From the NCBI GenBank assembly GCA_022840285.1, contig JALHIE010000075.1, forward strand, positions 1-33,126: 33,126 nucleotides of DNA, given 5' to 3'. Every line of letters begins with the position of its first letter. Within the stretch, counting starts at the first letter, position 1. The notes under the pieces were generated by a model, which worked only from the letters and a program-made list of their open reading frames with translations, made no database searches and had not been told where the DNA came from. The DNA comes from Porphyromonadaceae bacterium (GTDB taxonomy: Bacteria > Bacteroidota > Bacteroidia > Bacteroidales > Dysgonomonadaceae). This document shows, piece after piece, positions 17,213-25,949 of this stretch. Both the position numbers and the translations under genes were made by a program.

Positions 17213-18229
17213 TTATTGAAAGTTTCCAAAAATTGTTTCCGACGTCAGCATCAAATCAACATACTGTGCTCTTTTGTAAACCAGTGAATGTTCGTTTTTG
17301 TCTAAGTTGATATTGGCCAGTTTGCCCCTGAACCCATCGAGGCTGTTGTAGCCTTTCTGTTGCATCCACTCCGCTATGCTTTTGTTTATGGCTGCGATCC
17401 TTTCTACGCCATGTTTGTATACGGAGCTGACAACCTGTACTGTTGTTGCTCCCGACAGGATCAGCTTTACCACATCTTCTCCGGTGAAAACACCCCGGCT
17501 GCTGCAAATATCGGCCTTGATGTTGCCGTACAGCATTCCGGTGTACCTCAGTGTTTTTTTATAATCGCCTTTTTGGGAAAGGTTAAAAACTTTTTTATGC
17601 TTTTCTTTTTGTATGTCAATATCGGGTTGAAAAAATGCATTGAAAAGAACTAAGGAATCTACCTTTGCCTCGTCCAGTCTTTTCACAAAATGAAGGATGT
17701 TCGTATAATCCGAACTCAGCTTCACGCTTATGGGGATGGATAGGGCTTTCTTTATCTCCTCAACGATACTTATCTGATTGTTTTCAACACTTTCTCCGCT
17801 CCTGTCAAAATCGACCGGCGTCTGGTACAGGTTCACTTCAATCCCGTCAACGCCGGTTTGTTCAATCATTTTGGCATAACTTATCCAGGATTCCCTATTC
17901 ACGGCATTAAGACTGGCAAATACCGGTACGGATAAACTTTCTTTTGCTTTACGAAGTCTTGACAAATGATAATCGATATCGGAAAAATTCACATCGGGAT
18001 GAGTAGTGGTCATTTCAGCGTGAATATGTTCGTACTGGCTTAACCTCTCGTCCAATTGCAGATTCTCCAGTTGTACCTGCTCTTCGAACAACGTTTTGTA
18101 GATCACTGCTCCAACACCTTGCTCTTCCGCCCTTTTCAACTGGTCGAGGTGAGACGACATATTACTGGCACCTAAGATAACCGGATTGTCCAGTTTTATT
18201 CCCATGAAAGAAGTTTCAAGATTTTTCAT
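17213..18229 (-). CDS. Dihydroorotate dehydrogenase-like flavoprotein, probably not a true DHODH
   Basis: The protein has 338 residues and a TIM-barrel layout. MGIKLDNPVILGASNMS forms the first strand, VPVFASLNAVN the middle, ISVKLSSDYTNI carries the FMN-contacting lysine, and SSRGVFTGEDVVKLILSGA with TTVQVVSSVYKHG forms the phosphate-binding end. The loop that holds the catalytic cysteine or serine in real dihydroorotate dehydrogenases (NxSCPN or its relatives) reads here EVNLYQTPVDFD, with no Cys. The conserved-domain subgroup called DHOD-like keeps the FMN site but lacks catalytic residues, and this protein fits it. Its substrate is unknown. It is transcribed towards the DUF1080 gene and divergently from the oxidoreductase at 18577. 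Confidence 0.82.
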   Translation of the reverse strand: MKNLETSFMGIKLDNPVILGASNMSSHLDQLKRAEEQGVGAVIYKTLFEEQVQLENLQLDERLSQYEHIHAEMTTTHPDVNFSDIDYHLSRLRKAKESLSVPVFASLNAVNRESWISYAKMIEQTGVDGIEVNLYQTPVDFDRSGESVENNQISIVEEIKKALSIPISVKLSSDYTNILHFVKRLDEAKVDSLVLFNAFFQPDIDIQKEKHKKVFNLSQKGDYKKTLRYTGMLYGNIKADICSSRGVFTGEDVVKLILSGATTVQVVSSVYKHGVERIAAINKSIAEWMQQKGYNSLDGFRGKLANINLDKNEHSLVYKRAQYVDLMLTSETIFGNFQ

Positions 18230-18576
18230 AGATTCTTTGATTCTTTAAATTTTTATGTTGTGATTTTCAGACGCCCACTACCGGTCAACAGACCCTGGCC
18301 ACCTTTTGGCTTTTAACAGTCGGCTTCTCTTCACATATAAACATATAACATTTTTTTGTTCGAATAGTTTTCCAGTTGCAATATTCCTGTTTAATTTGCT
18401 TTTTTCCCGTCATTCGAAAGAAGAAATGAGTTTTTGATTTCAATTAAAATCGGGGCGATGGTTGTATTTCTGTGCAATATAACTATATTTGCAACAGGCG
18501 AATAATCTGCTGACGTTTTATTCTTCATTTGAAAAGATAGATTAGGAAAGCAGTAGTTGTCATAAAACTCAATAAC
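18230..18576. other. 347-base divergent intergenic region
   Basis: No gene is visible. It holds the promoter for the plus-strand oxidoreductase (18462-18491). An imperfect palindrome, TGCAATATAAC then TATATTTGCA, is centred on the -7 box. AT-rich stretches such as CATATAAACATATAAC lie at about 18340. The 16 bases next to the DHOD-like start are a direct duplication of GATTCTTT. I could not find a convincing minus-strand promoter; TATGTTTA is the closest. The length allows room for a regulator site, but none can be named. Confidence 0.6.
18462..18491 (+). promoter_or_regulatory. Bacteroidota-type promoter for the Gfo/SMP-30/GntP genes
   Basis: TTG at 18462-18464 is followed after 19 bases by TATATTTG at 18484-18491, matching the -33 TTG and -7 TAnnTTTG consensus. 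Transcription should start near 18498, leaving a leader of about 80 bases before ATG 18577. Confidence 0.75.
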
Positions 18577-19854
18577 ATGGACAGAAGAACTTTCATCAAA
18601 AGAACATCACTGGGAACGGCTGCTGTTGTATCCGGATTCCATATGCCGCTGTTTGCCCAAACTCCGAAGTTAAAAATCGGGCTGATCGGTAGCGGATGGT
18701 ACGGGATGGTGATAACTAAAGCCGCGTTGAAAGCAGGTGGAGTAGAGGTTATAGCTGTTTGCGATGTCGATTCGGAGCACCTGAAAAACAGCGCCGCAGA
18801 AATCGAAACCCTGCAAGGAAGCAGGCCGAAAGGATTCAAAGATTATCGCGACTTGTTGAACATGAGCGGATTGGAAGCCGTGCTGATTGGGACACCGCCG
18901 CAATGGCATGCCCTTCAGTTCATCGCTGCCTGCGAAAAAGGATTGCCCATCTATTGCGAAAAGCCGCTGGCTTACGACGTGGAAGAGGGAAAAGCCATGA
19001 TGAAAGCCGCGCAGAAAGCGGGAAACATCGTGCAAATCGGTTTCCAGCGCCGACAGAGCGAGGCATTCAAAAAAGCAAAAGAGTTAATAAACGATGGAAC
19101 AACCGGAAAAATTTATCAAGTCGGCGCTCAAATTCATTATCGTCCCGGCGATGCCGATACGACCGTACAATCGCCCCCGGCGTCATTGGATTGGGATACC
19201 TGGTGTGGCCCCGCTCCGAAACTGCCTTACAAGCCATCCATAGGACATATGGCGTGGAGACTCGAAAAGGAATACGGGAACGGGCACCTGGTGGACTGGG
19301 GTATTCATCACATCGACATTATTCGCACCATTATGGATTTTGAAGTACCGGAATCGATTTACGCTACAGGCAGCCTCGAAATTCTCAAAGGAAGAATAAC
19401 TACCCCCGATACGCTTACAGCTACCATGAATTTCACCGGTTGTCCCGTTATCTGGCAGCACCGGTTGTGGGGCCCGGGTGATCTGAATCCGCAATACAAC
19501 AACGGCGTATTTTTCTACGGAGAAAAAGCCACGCTTTTCGCATCCGATAACAAGCTTTTACTGATGTCTTTAGGACAAAACAGGCAACATCAGGAAATGA
19601 ATATTCCTACGCCCGATATGCAGGAAAGACATTTGGCGGAGTTTATTCAGGCAGTGAAAATGGGAAACAAGAATTTGTTGAGTTGTAAGATCGAAGATGC
19701 ATTTCAATCCACTACCGCCGTTCAGCTAGCAACGATTTCGTACGAAACGGGTAGTGAGGTGAAATGGGATGCTTCAAAAAATACAATTTCGAATAATGTT
19801 GCGGCATCGAAATTGCTGGCAAGACCGTATCGTCAGGGGTACAAACGGCCGTAG
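18577..19854 (+). CDS. Tat-exported Gfo/Idh/MocA family oxidoreductase
   Basis: The protein has 425 residues. The N-terminus MDRRTFIKRTSLGTAAVVSG is a twin-arginine signal, so the protein should cross the membrane folded, with its nucleotide bound. The Rossmann motif GLIGSGWYG is at residues 35-43. The family's EKP motif is E128-K129-P130 in YCEKPLAYD, and the second-domain motif DWGIHHIDI starts at D240. Both catalytic positions (Lys129 and the His pair 244-245) are present. Relatives oxidise or reduce sugar hydroxyls; Zymomonas glucose-fructose oxidoreductase and the 3-keto-glycoside-forming enzymes are exported or cofactor-retaining examples. It is first in a plus-strand run followed by a lactonase, a second oxidoreductase and a GntP permease. 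The substrate is unknown. Confidence 0.9.
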   Translation: MDRRTFIKRTSLGTAAVVSGFHMPLFAQTPKLKIGLIGSGWYGMVITKAALKAGGVEVIAVCDVDSEHLKNSAAEIETLQGSRPKGFKDYRDLLNMSGLEAVLIGTPPQWHALQFIAACEKGLPIYCEKPLAYDVEEGKAMMKAAQKAGNIVQIGFQRRQSEAFKKAKELINDGTTGKIYQVGAQIHYRPGDADTTVQSPPASLDWDTWCGPAPKLPYKPSIGHMAWRLEKEYGNGHLVDWGIHHIDIIRTIMDFEVPESIYATGSLEILKGRITTPDTLTATMNFTGCPVIWQHRLWGPGDLNPQYNNGVFFYGEKATLFASDNKLLLMSLGQNRQHQEMNIPTPDMQERHLAEFIQAVKMGNKNLLSCKIEDAFQSTTAVQLATISYETGSEVKWDASKNTISNNVAASKLLARPYRQGYKRP

Positions 19855-19877
19855 GCACCGTAGGACGTTGTAAAAAT

Positions 19878-19891
19878 CCCGCCATAGCGGG
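19878..19891 (-). other. Small hairpin with T-run on the minus strand
   Basis: CCCGC-CATA-GCGGG forms a 5-base-pair hairpin. Read on the minus strand it is followed by A and then TTTTT, a weak terminator shape facing against the surrounding genes. On the plus strand it lacks a T-run, so it should not stop the operon. It fills the 93-base gap between the first oxidoreductase and the lactonase. Confidence 0.35.
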
Positions 19892-19947
19892 GGAGCAAAG
19901 AGTTAGGAACAAATGTGTGACGTCTAAAAAATATAAATCATGAGCAG

Positions 19948-20820
19948 ATGAAAATATTTACCGGATTATTTTTTTTATTGTTTTGCAGTGCCGTCTTCGG
20001 TCAGAAAAAGAGCATTATCTCCAACAATGCGAAAATCGAACAAGTGGGGACCGGTTATGCCTTTACCGAGGGCCCGGCCGTTTCGGCAGAGGGTAAAGTC
20101 TACTTCACCGATCAGCCGAACGATCGTATTTATCTTTGGGAAGAGGGTAAAGGCGTTTCTCTGTGGGCTGAGGAGACCGGAAGATCCAACGGGATGTATG
20201 TGGGTGACGACGGTCAATTGGTAGCCTGTGCCGATTTACACAATCAGATCGTACGGTTTGGCAGCGATAAGAAAATGGAGATCGTTCATGAAAAATACGG
20301 CGGTAAGCAGTTGAACGGTCCCAACGATCTGTGGATTACCCCCCAAGGGGGCATCTATTTCACCGATCCTTATTATCACCGGAATTACTGGGGAGAGGGA
20401 CATACCGAAGTTCAGGATGTACGGGGAGTCTACTACTTGAGTCCGGAGGGAGAAATAACCCGGGTCATCGACGATTATAAACAACCCAACGGATTAATCG
20501 GCACACCCGACGGAAAAACGTTGTATGTAGCCGATATAAACGACCGGAAGATATGGAAGTACGACGTCCAGCCCGATGGAACTTTGGCCAACAAGACGTT
20601 CTTTGCACCCAACGGTTCTGACGGCATGACCCTTGATAACCGGGGAAATGTTTACCTGACCATGGGAAAGGTTTGGGTATACTCCCCCGAAGGTGAACTT
20701 ATCCGGGAGATTGAAGTTCCAGAAAGCCCGTCAAATGTCTGTTTTGGAGGGAAAAAACGAGACATACTGTTTATCACTGCCCGAACTTCGGTATATACCT
20801 TGAAAATGAAAATAGGATAA
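19948..20820 (+). CDS. Exported SMP-30/gluconolactonase-family lactonase
   Basis: The protein has 290 residues. A Sec signal peptide (MKIFTGLFFLLFCSAVFG, cut before Q19) is followed by a six-bladed propeller. The four metal-binding positions of the SMP-30 family can be placed: E41 in AFTEGPAV, N126 in NGPNDLW, N181 in KQPNGLIG and D225 in NGSDGMTLD. Repeated blade phrases such as GGIYFTDPYY, KTLYVADIND and GNVYLTMGK support the fold. These enzymes hydrolyse sugar lactones to aldonic acids with a divalent metal. The likely partner is the exported oxidoreductase upstream, whose lactone product it could open. The stop is 4 bases before the next gene's ATG. Confidence 0.9.
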   Translation: MKIFTGLFFLLFCSAVFGQKKSIISNNAKIEQVGTGYAFTEGPAVSAEGKVYFTDQPNDRIYLWEEGKGVSLWAEETGRSNGMYVGDDGQLVACADLHNQIVRFGSDKKMEIVHEKYGGKQLNGPNDLWITPQGGIYFTDPYYHRNYWGEGHTEVQDVRGVYYLSPEGEITRVIDDYKQPNGLIGTPDGKTLYVADINDRKIWKYDVQPDGTLANKTFFAPNGSDGMTLDNRGNVYLTMGKVWVYSPEGELIREIEVPESPSNVCFGGKKRDILFITARTSVYTLKMKIG

Positions 20821-20824
20821 ATTT

Positions 20825-21820
20825 ATGAATACAGTTGTTGTTGGTTTCGGGTTCATGGGAATGACCCACACGTTGAATATTTTGAAAAACCCTCGTCTTC
20901 ATTTGAAAGCCATTGTTGATAAAGTCCCCGGCGACATTTTAACAAAGCTTACCGGGCAGTCCGGTAATTTCTCCACCGGAAATGTCGATGCAAAAGATCT
21001 TTCGGGTGTGAACATTTATTCTGATTTTGCAGAATGCCTGAAAGTGGAGAAGCCCGATGCCTGTGTTATTGCAGTTCATACAGCATTGCATTATGAGATG
21101 GCTGAAATGGCGTTACTGGCAGGAGCGAACGTTTTTATTGAAAAACCTTTTTGCATCGATATCGAAGAAGGGGAGAAACTGATCAGGCTTGCCCGTTCCA
21201 AGAACAAGGTGTTGATGGTTGGACATGTGGTTCGTTTTATGCCGGCTTACGAGACGTTAAAAAAGTGGATAGACTCGGATGAATACGGTCGCCTGGAATT
21301 TCTTACCCTGTCGCGTTTCTCGGGCGTACCGATCTGGGGACAATGGAAAGAGAGACAAAAAGAGTTTGGATCTTCGGGGGGCGCTCTCTTCGATTTGGTT
21401 ATCCACGACATCGATTTTGCTCAATGGGTTTGCGGTGTTCCCGACCGGATAGAAGCCCGGTGCTTGCCGGGAAAATTAAGTAATCACGACTACGTGAGTG
21501 CGTTGTGGAGCTACAATAACTCGGACGTTGTAGTCAAGATTGACGGAGGAAACACGTTTCATGCCGGCTATCCGTTTCACGCCGGGTTCAGTGCCCGGTT
21601 CGAAGATGCCAGTGTGTTCTTTTCATCGCAAGACCCTCACAACATAAAAGTAACCACGGATACCAAGACCATATTGGTTTCAGGAGGAGATGCGAATGAG
21701 GGTTTTTCGAATGAACTCTATTATTTCGCTGATTGCGTTTTACAAGGGATTCAACCCGTTAAGTGTACACCCGAATCGGCATTGAATTCCATTCGGATTT
21801 GCCATGAACACGCTCTTTAA
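20825..21820 (+). CDS. Cytoplasmic Gfo/Idh/MocA family oxidoreductase
   Basis: The protein has 331 residues and no signal peptide. It begins directly with the Rossmann strand MNTVVVGFGFMGMTHT (GFGFMG at residues 7-12). FIEKPFCID carries E106-K107-P108, and GGALFDLVIHDID carries D190 and H194 of the second-domain catalytic motif. It is shorter than the exported paralogue upstream and only distantly similar, so they are not a recent duplication. It may act on the compound brought in by the GntP permease downstream, for example reducing or oxidising a keto-sugar acid, but this is inferred from position. It lies 4 bases after the lactonase and 36 bases before the permease, so all three are probably co-transcribed. 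Confidence 0.9.
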   Translation: MNTVVVGFGFMGMTHTLNILKNPRLHLKAIVDKVPGDILTKLTGQSGNFSTGNVDAKDLSGVNIYSDFAECLKVEKPDACVIAVHTALHYEMAEMALLAGANVFIEKPFCIDIEEGEKLIRLARSKNKVLMVGHVVRFMPAYETLKKWIDSDEYGRLEFLTLSRFSGVPIWGQWKERQKEFGSSGGALFDLVIHDIDFAQWVCGVPDRIEARCLPGKLSNHDYVSALWSYNNSDVVVKIDGGNTFHAGYPFHAGFSARFEDASVFFSSQDPHNIKVTTDTKTILVSGGDANEGFSNELYYFADCVLQGIQPVKCTPESALNSIRICHEHAL

Positions 21821-21856
21821 ACGGCCTGAAACCAGAAATCTTCCATACCGGTAAAT

Positions 21857-23212
21857 ATGTCAACACTCTTTTTAACTTTTATCGTCGTCTCCGCAGTAGC
21901 GATACTGCTATTCCTGGTTTTGAAACTCAAGGTCAGTGCATTTATTGCTTTGTTGATCACTTCCATATACGTGGGGGTGCTTACCGGGATGCCGCTCAGC
22001 AGCATCACCAAGTCCATTCAGGAAGGAATGGCGGGAACGCTCGGCTTTGTGGCTACCGTTGTCGGGCTGGGAGCTATCTTCGGACAAATGCTGGAAAGCT
22101 CGGGAGGAGCAGAATCCTTAGCGCATTACCTGGTGAAAAAGTTTGGTAAGGAACGGGCTCCCTGGGCGATGGTAACAACCGGTTTCATAGTGGCTATTCC
22201 CATTTTTCTGGATGTTGCTTTTATTATTCTGGTTCCCATCGTGTACGCATTGTCACGCGATACCAAACTTTCGTTGTTGTATTACGCCATCCCGCTTCTA
22301 GCGGGACTGGCGGTAACGCATAGTTTTATCCCTCCAACGCCCGGGCCTATTGCGGTGGCAGATATCATCAGCGTACCGTTGGGCTGGGTTATTTTTATGG
22401 GATTTATTCTGGGTATCCCCACTGCGGTAATTGCGGGACCAATCTTCGGGAAGTATATCTCTAAAAAGATTTACCTGGAATCGCCTTATTCATCCGGTGA
22501 TGTTCCACCGCAATTCGATCCGGAAAGCTATCCGTCGTTCCGGTCGATTGCCCTGATTATCTCTATTCCGTTGCTGTTGATTCTGTTGAACACAGTGACA
22601 GCAGTGGCTGTCTCCAAAGAGGTTGTCCCCAGGTCCGTTTTTACAGATATACTGGAATTTATCGGCCACCCGTTTTCCGCATTAATCATTGCCACGCTGA
22701 TCGCTACTTACTTTTTGTGTCTCCGCAGGGGCATGGACAAGCAAAAGGTGCTTGAATTAAGCACCAAGGCGCTCGGCCCTGCCGGAATCATTATTCTGAT
22801 AACCGGCGCTGGCGGTGTTTTGAAGCAAGTGTTGATTGACAGCGGTATCGGACAAATGATGGCGGAGTCCATGGCAAATTCTGCATTGCCGCCTATCTTG
22901 CTGGCCTGGATTCTTTCGGCGTTGGTTCGGGTCACACAAGGATCTGCCACGGTAGCCATGATCACTGCTGCCAGCATAATTTCTCCGATCATCGCGGAGT
23001 TTGGGTTAAATGATCCGCAGCGGGCGCTGGTCGTGATCTCCATCGCATCGGGGGCGACGTTGCTCTCGCATGTCAACGACAGCGGATTCTGGTTGGTGGG
23101 GAAGTACTTGGGGATGAACGAAAAACAAACGCTTCAAAGCTGGACAGTAATGGAAACCATTATCGCGTTTTGCGGACTGGGATTCACGCTTTTGGCGAGT
23201 TTATTTTTTTGA
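21857..23212 (+). CDS. GntP-family sugar-acid:H+ symporter
   Basis: The protein has 451 residues with about 12-14 hydrophobic helices, close to E. coli GntP (447). Family phrases include EGMAGTLGFVATVVGLGAIFG near residue 55, SFIPPTPGPIAVADII near 155, ALVRVTQGSATVAMITAASI near 355 and SHVNDSGFWLVGKYLGM near 400. GntP proteins import gluconate and related aldonates or hydroxy acids with a proton across the inner membrane. Placed after an exported oxidoreductase and an exported lactonase, it is the natural carrier for their acid product. No sugar-acid kinase, dehydratase or aldolase follows, so those steps must be encoded elsewhere. Confidence 0.93.
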   Translation: MSTLFLTFIVVSAVAILLFLVLKLKVSAFIALLITSIYVGVLTGMPLSSITKSIQEGMAGTLGFVATVVGLGAIFGQMLESSGGAESLAHYLVKKFGKERAPWAMVTTGFIVAIPIFLDVAFIILVPIVYALSRDTKLSLLYYAIPLLAGLAVTHSFIPPTPGPIAVADIISVPLGWVIFMGFILGIPTAVIAGPIFGKYISKKIYLESPYSSGDVPPQFDPESYPSFRSIALIISIPLLLILLNTVTAVAVSKEVVPRSVFTDILEFIGHPFSALIIATLIATYFLCLRRGMDKQKVLELSTKALGPAGIIILITGAGGVLKQVLIDSGIGQMMAESMANSALPPILLAWILSALVRVTQGSATVAMITAASIISPIIAEFGLNDPQRALVVISIASGATLLSHVNDSGFWLVGKYLGMNEKQTLQSWTVMETIIAFCGLGFTLLASLFF

Positions 23213-23281
23213 TTTTTTTTTTGGCATTCTTTTTGCCACAATCTTTGTGTATGAAAGATAAGCTGTTTATAAAAAAGCAAC

Positions 23282-23289
23282 TATCTTTG
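23282..23289 (+). promoter_or_regulatory. -7 promoter box of rsfS-ftsH
   Basis: TATCTTTG followed by C lies 25 bases before ATG 23315. A second, weaker candidate (AATCTTTG) lies at 23240-23247. Confidence 0.7.
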
Positions 23290-23314
23290 CACACGTAACT
23301 CATTAAAACAGCGA

Positions 23315-23674
23315 ATGAAAGAAAACAACAACTTAGTGCAAAGCATCATTGAAGGGATACAGGAGAAGAAAGGGAAAAACATCACTCAAATTCAATTGAA
23401 AGGAATTCCGGGAGCAATTTGCGACTATTTCGTCATTTGTGAAGGAAATACACCCACCCAGGTTTCAGCATTGGCAGAGTCAGTAGAAGAGGTGGTGAAA
23501 AAGAATACCCGGGAAAACCCCATCAGGGTCCAGGGGAAACAACGTGCCGAATGGATCGGTATGGATTACGGCACGGTTATTGTGCATATTTTCGTGCCCG
23601 AATTGCGGCACTATTACAACCTCGACCATCTGTGGGAAGACGCTTCATTGGAGCAAGTTCCGGCACTGGATTAA
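23315..23674 (+). CDS. rsfS: Ribosomal silencing factor RsfS
   Basis: The protein has 119 residues of the RsfS/DUF143/YbeB family, with the core CDYFVICEGNTPTQVSALAE, then RVQGKQRAEWIGMDYGTVIV and VHIFVPELRHYYNLDHLWED. It binds ribosomal protein L14 (uL14) and blocks subunit joining when nutrients are short. Its -7 box is TATCTTTG at 23282-23289, giving a leader of about 20 bases. ftsH follows after 58 bases, the usual Bacteroidota order. Confidence 0.95.
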   Translation: MKENNNLVQSIIEGIQEKKGKNITQIQLKGIPGAICDYFVICEGNTPTQVSALAESVEEVVKKNTRENPIRVQGKQRAEWIGMDYGTVIVHIFVPELRHYYNLDHLWEDASLEQVPALD

Positions 23675-23732
23675 AACTTATTTTCGTCTGAAGTGTTACA
23701 TATATTCATCAAAAATTTCACAGGAGAAGTTA

Positions 23733-25754
23733 ATGGAAAATAACAACCCAAATCATCAAGATAACAACAAATCAAAAAAGCCGGTTCGTCCCGGAGGGCT
23801 GGGAAATACAAATCCCAACCAGCCCTTTAATGTTTACTGGATATACGCCATTTTGTCAATGGGACTTATCGGCATGTTATTTTTCGGGCAAAACAAAACC
23901 ATAAAAAAGGTAGATTGGTCTGACTTTCAGGAATACGTAACCGATAACCGGATCGAGAGTATCGTTGTTTACAGCAACAAAGACATTGCCGAGGCCAAAG
24001 TGCGTTCCGAGTCTGTGAATTATGTCTTTGGGGATGAGGCAGGCAAGTTTGGCGCCAATCCGTTTATACAGGTAAATATTCCCACCACACAGGGAACCTC
24101 GGAGTTCCTTGATACCGTCAAGAAAGAAAAGGGGTACGACATAAAAGTCCGTTTCGATACTACCTCGGAGATTTGGGGTATGTTGCTTACCTTTGCACCG
24201 TTTCTGCTGATCATCGTCTTCTGGGTATGGATGATGCGACGCATGCAAGGTGGTCCCGGAGGGGGAGGCGGTGGTATCTTCAGTGTGGGAAAATCCAAAG
24301 CACAACTTTTCGATAAGGACGCCGGTCCGAAAGTCACTTTTAAAGATGTGGCCGGACTATCTGAAGCAAAAGAGGAGGTCCAGGAGATTGTTGAGTTCCT
24401 CAAACGTCCGGGCAATTACACCAGCCTGGGTGGAAAGATTCCGAAAGGAGCCTTGCTGGTAGGTCCTCCTGGAACAGGAAAGACACTCCTGGCAAAGGCT
24501 GTTGCCGGTGAAGCAAACGTTCCTTTTTTTTCCATATCCGGTTCCGACTTTGTGGAAATGTTTGTTGGCGTAGGGGCGTCTCGCGTTCGCGACCTGTTCC
24601 GTCAGGCCAAGGAGAAGTCACCCTGTATTGTGTTTATTGATGAGATAGATGCCGTTGGGCGTGCCCGTGGAAAGAACGTCAACTTTGGATCGAACGATGA
24701 GCGTGAAAATACGCTGAACCAGCTTCTTACGGAAATGGACGGCTTTGGTTCAAACAGCGGAGTAATTATCCTTGCAGCTACCAACCGGGTGGATATTTTG
24801 GATAAAGCCTTGCTTCGGGCCGGCCGTTTCGACCGGCAGATTTATGTGGAGTTGCCGGATCTGAACGATAGAAAAGAGATTTTCAAGGTTCACCTGCGCC
24901 CCATTAAAATTGACGAATCGGTGGATGTGGAGTTTCTGGCACGCCAGACACCCGGATTCTCCGGCGCGGACATTGCCAATGTTTGTAACGAAGCCGCTCT
25001 TATAGCCGCCCGAAATAAAAAGAAATTTGTGGAAAGGGAAGATTTTATCAGTGCTGTTGACCGGATCATTGGTGGACTGGAGAAGAAAAACAAAATCATC
25101 ACGCAGGACGAGAAAAAATCAATCGCTATCCACGAAGCCGGACACGCAACATTAAGCTGGTTCCTGGAGCATGCCAATCCGCTGGTTAAAGTTACTATTG
25201 TACCGCGCGGAAAGGCGTTGGGCGCAGCATGGTATCTCCCGGAAGAGCGGCAGATTACCACCAAGGACCAAATGCTTGACGAGATGTGTGCCTTGCTTGG
25301 CGGACGGGCCGCGGAAGAGGTTTTTATCGGCAAGATATCATCGGGAGCAATGAACGACCTGGAGCGGGTAACGAAACAGGCTTACGGCATGATAACCTAT
25401 CTGGGGATGAGCGACAAGATGCCGAACCTGAGCTATTACGATTCGTCGGGACAGGATTATACTTTTCAGAAGCCGTTTAGCGAAAACACGGCGGAGCTTA
25501 TCGATGCCGAAGTTAAGGTCATGATAGCCGAACAATATGAAAGAGCAAAAGGATTGTTGCTCAAACACGCCGATGGACATCACCAACTGGCTCAGATCCT
25601 GCTTGAGAAGGAAATCATTTACGCGGAGAACCTGGAGCATATTTTCGGAAAACGTCCCTGGATTTCCCGTTCTCAGGAAATACTGCAGAGCGAGGATAAT
25701 TCTAAGAACGTTAACGACGACCTTTCGCTTCCTCCTGTTCCTCCCACAGCATAA
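23733..25754 (+). CDS. ftsH: ATP-dependent zinc metalloprotease FtsH
   Basis: The protein has 673 residues from ATG 23733, which has GGAG 9 bases upstream. The same frame is open back to 23544, but that part overlaps rsfS and gives a nonsense leader. Two membrane helices lie at about residues 34-52 and 149-168 and flank a periplasmic domain. The AAA+ domain has Walker A GPPGTGKT at 244-251 and Walker B CIVFIDEID at 298-306, then NRVDILDKALLRAGRFDRQI. The zinc-protease motif HEAGH is at 467-471. It degrades misassembled membrane proteins and regulatory proteins. A good terminator follows at 25829. Confidence 0.97.
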   Translation: MENNNPNHQDNNKSKKPVRPGGLGNTNPNQPFNVYWIYAILSMGLIGMLFFGQNKTIKKVDWSDFQEYVTDNRIESIVVYSNKDIAEAKVRSESVNYVFGDEAGKFGANPFIQVNIPTTQGTSEFLDTVKKEKGYDIKVRFDTTSEIWGMLLTFAPFLLIIVFWVWMMRRMQGGPGGGGGGIFSVGKSKAQLFDKDAGPKVTFKDVAGLSEAKEEVQEIVEFLKRPGNYTSLGGKIPKGALLVGPPGTGKTLLAKAVAGEANVPFFSISGSDFVEMFVGVGASRVRDLFRQAKEKSPCIVFIDEIDAVGRARGKNVNFGSNDERENTLNQLLTEMDGFGSNSGVIILAATNRVDILDKALLRAGRFDRQIYVELPDLNDRKEIFKVHLRPIKIDESVDVEFLARQTPGFSGADIANVCNEAALIAARNKKKFVEREDFISAVDRIIGGLEKKNKIITQDEKKSIAIHEAGHATLSWFLEHANPLVKVTIVPRGKALGAAWYLPEERQITTKDQMLDEMCALLGGRAAEEVFIGKISSGAMNDLERVTKQAYGMITYLGMSDKMPNLSYYDSSGQDYTFQKPFSENTAELIDAEVKVMIAEQYERAKGLLLKHADGHHQLAQILLEKEIIYAENLEHIFGKRPWISRSQEILQSEDNSKNVNDDLSLPPVPPTA

Positions 25755-25828
25755 ATTTCAATGAGGTTAGTCATAGATAATAGTAAATGCAAATAAGCAT
25801 AATTTATTGATGTGTTGATCTTATTTGG

Positions 25829-25861
25829 CAGTCCGGGTTTTGATAACCGGACTGTTTTTTT
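25829..25861 (+). terminator. Rho-independent terminator after ftsH
   Basis: CAGTCCGG (25829-25836) pairs with CCGGACTG (25847-25854), followed at once by seven T. It ends the rsfS-ftsH transcript. Confidence 0.92.
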
Positions 25862-25949
25862 CTTGTCTATTATTAAGTCTCATTCTAAATAACGTGAACA
25901 ATTTTGCGGCTGTTTCGTTATTAGGATACAAACAATCAAATTTTCAATT

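Noticed and set aside
23226..23241. Hairpin TGGCA/TGCCA after the GntP gene as a terminator
   Set aside because: The stem is only five pairs, and the T-run precedes it on the plus strand instead of following it.
23544..23732. Longer ftsH start overlapping rsfS
   Set aside because: The extra 63 residues are rsfS read out of frame. ATG 23733 has a good ribosome binding site and gives the normal FtsH length.
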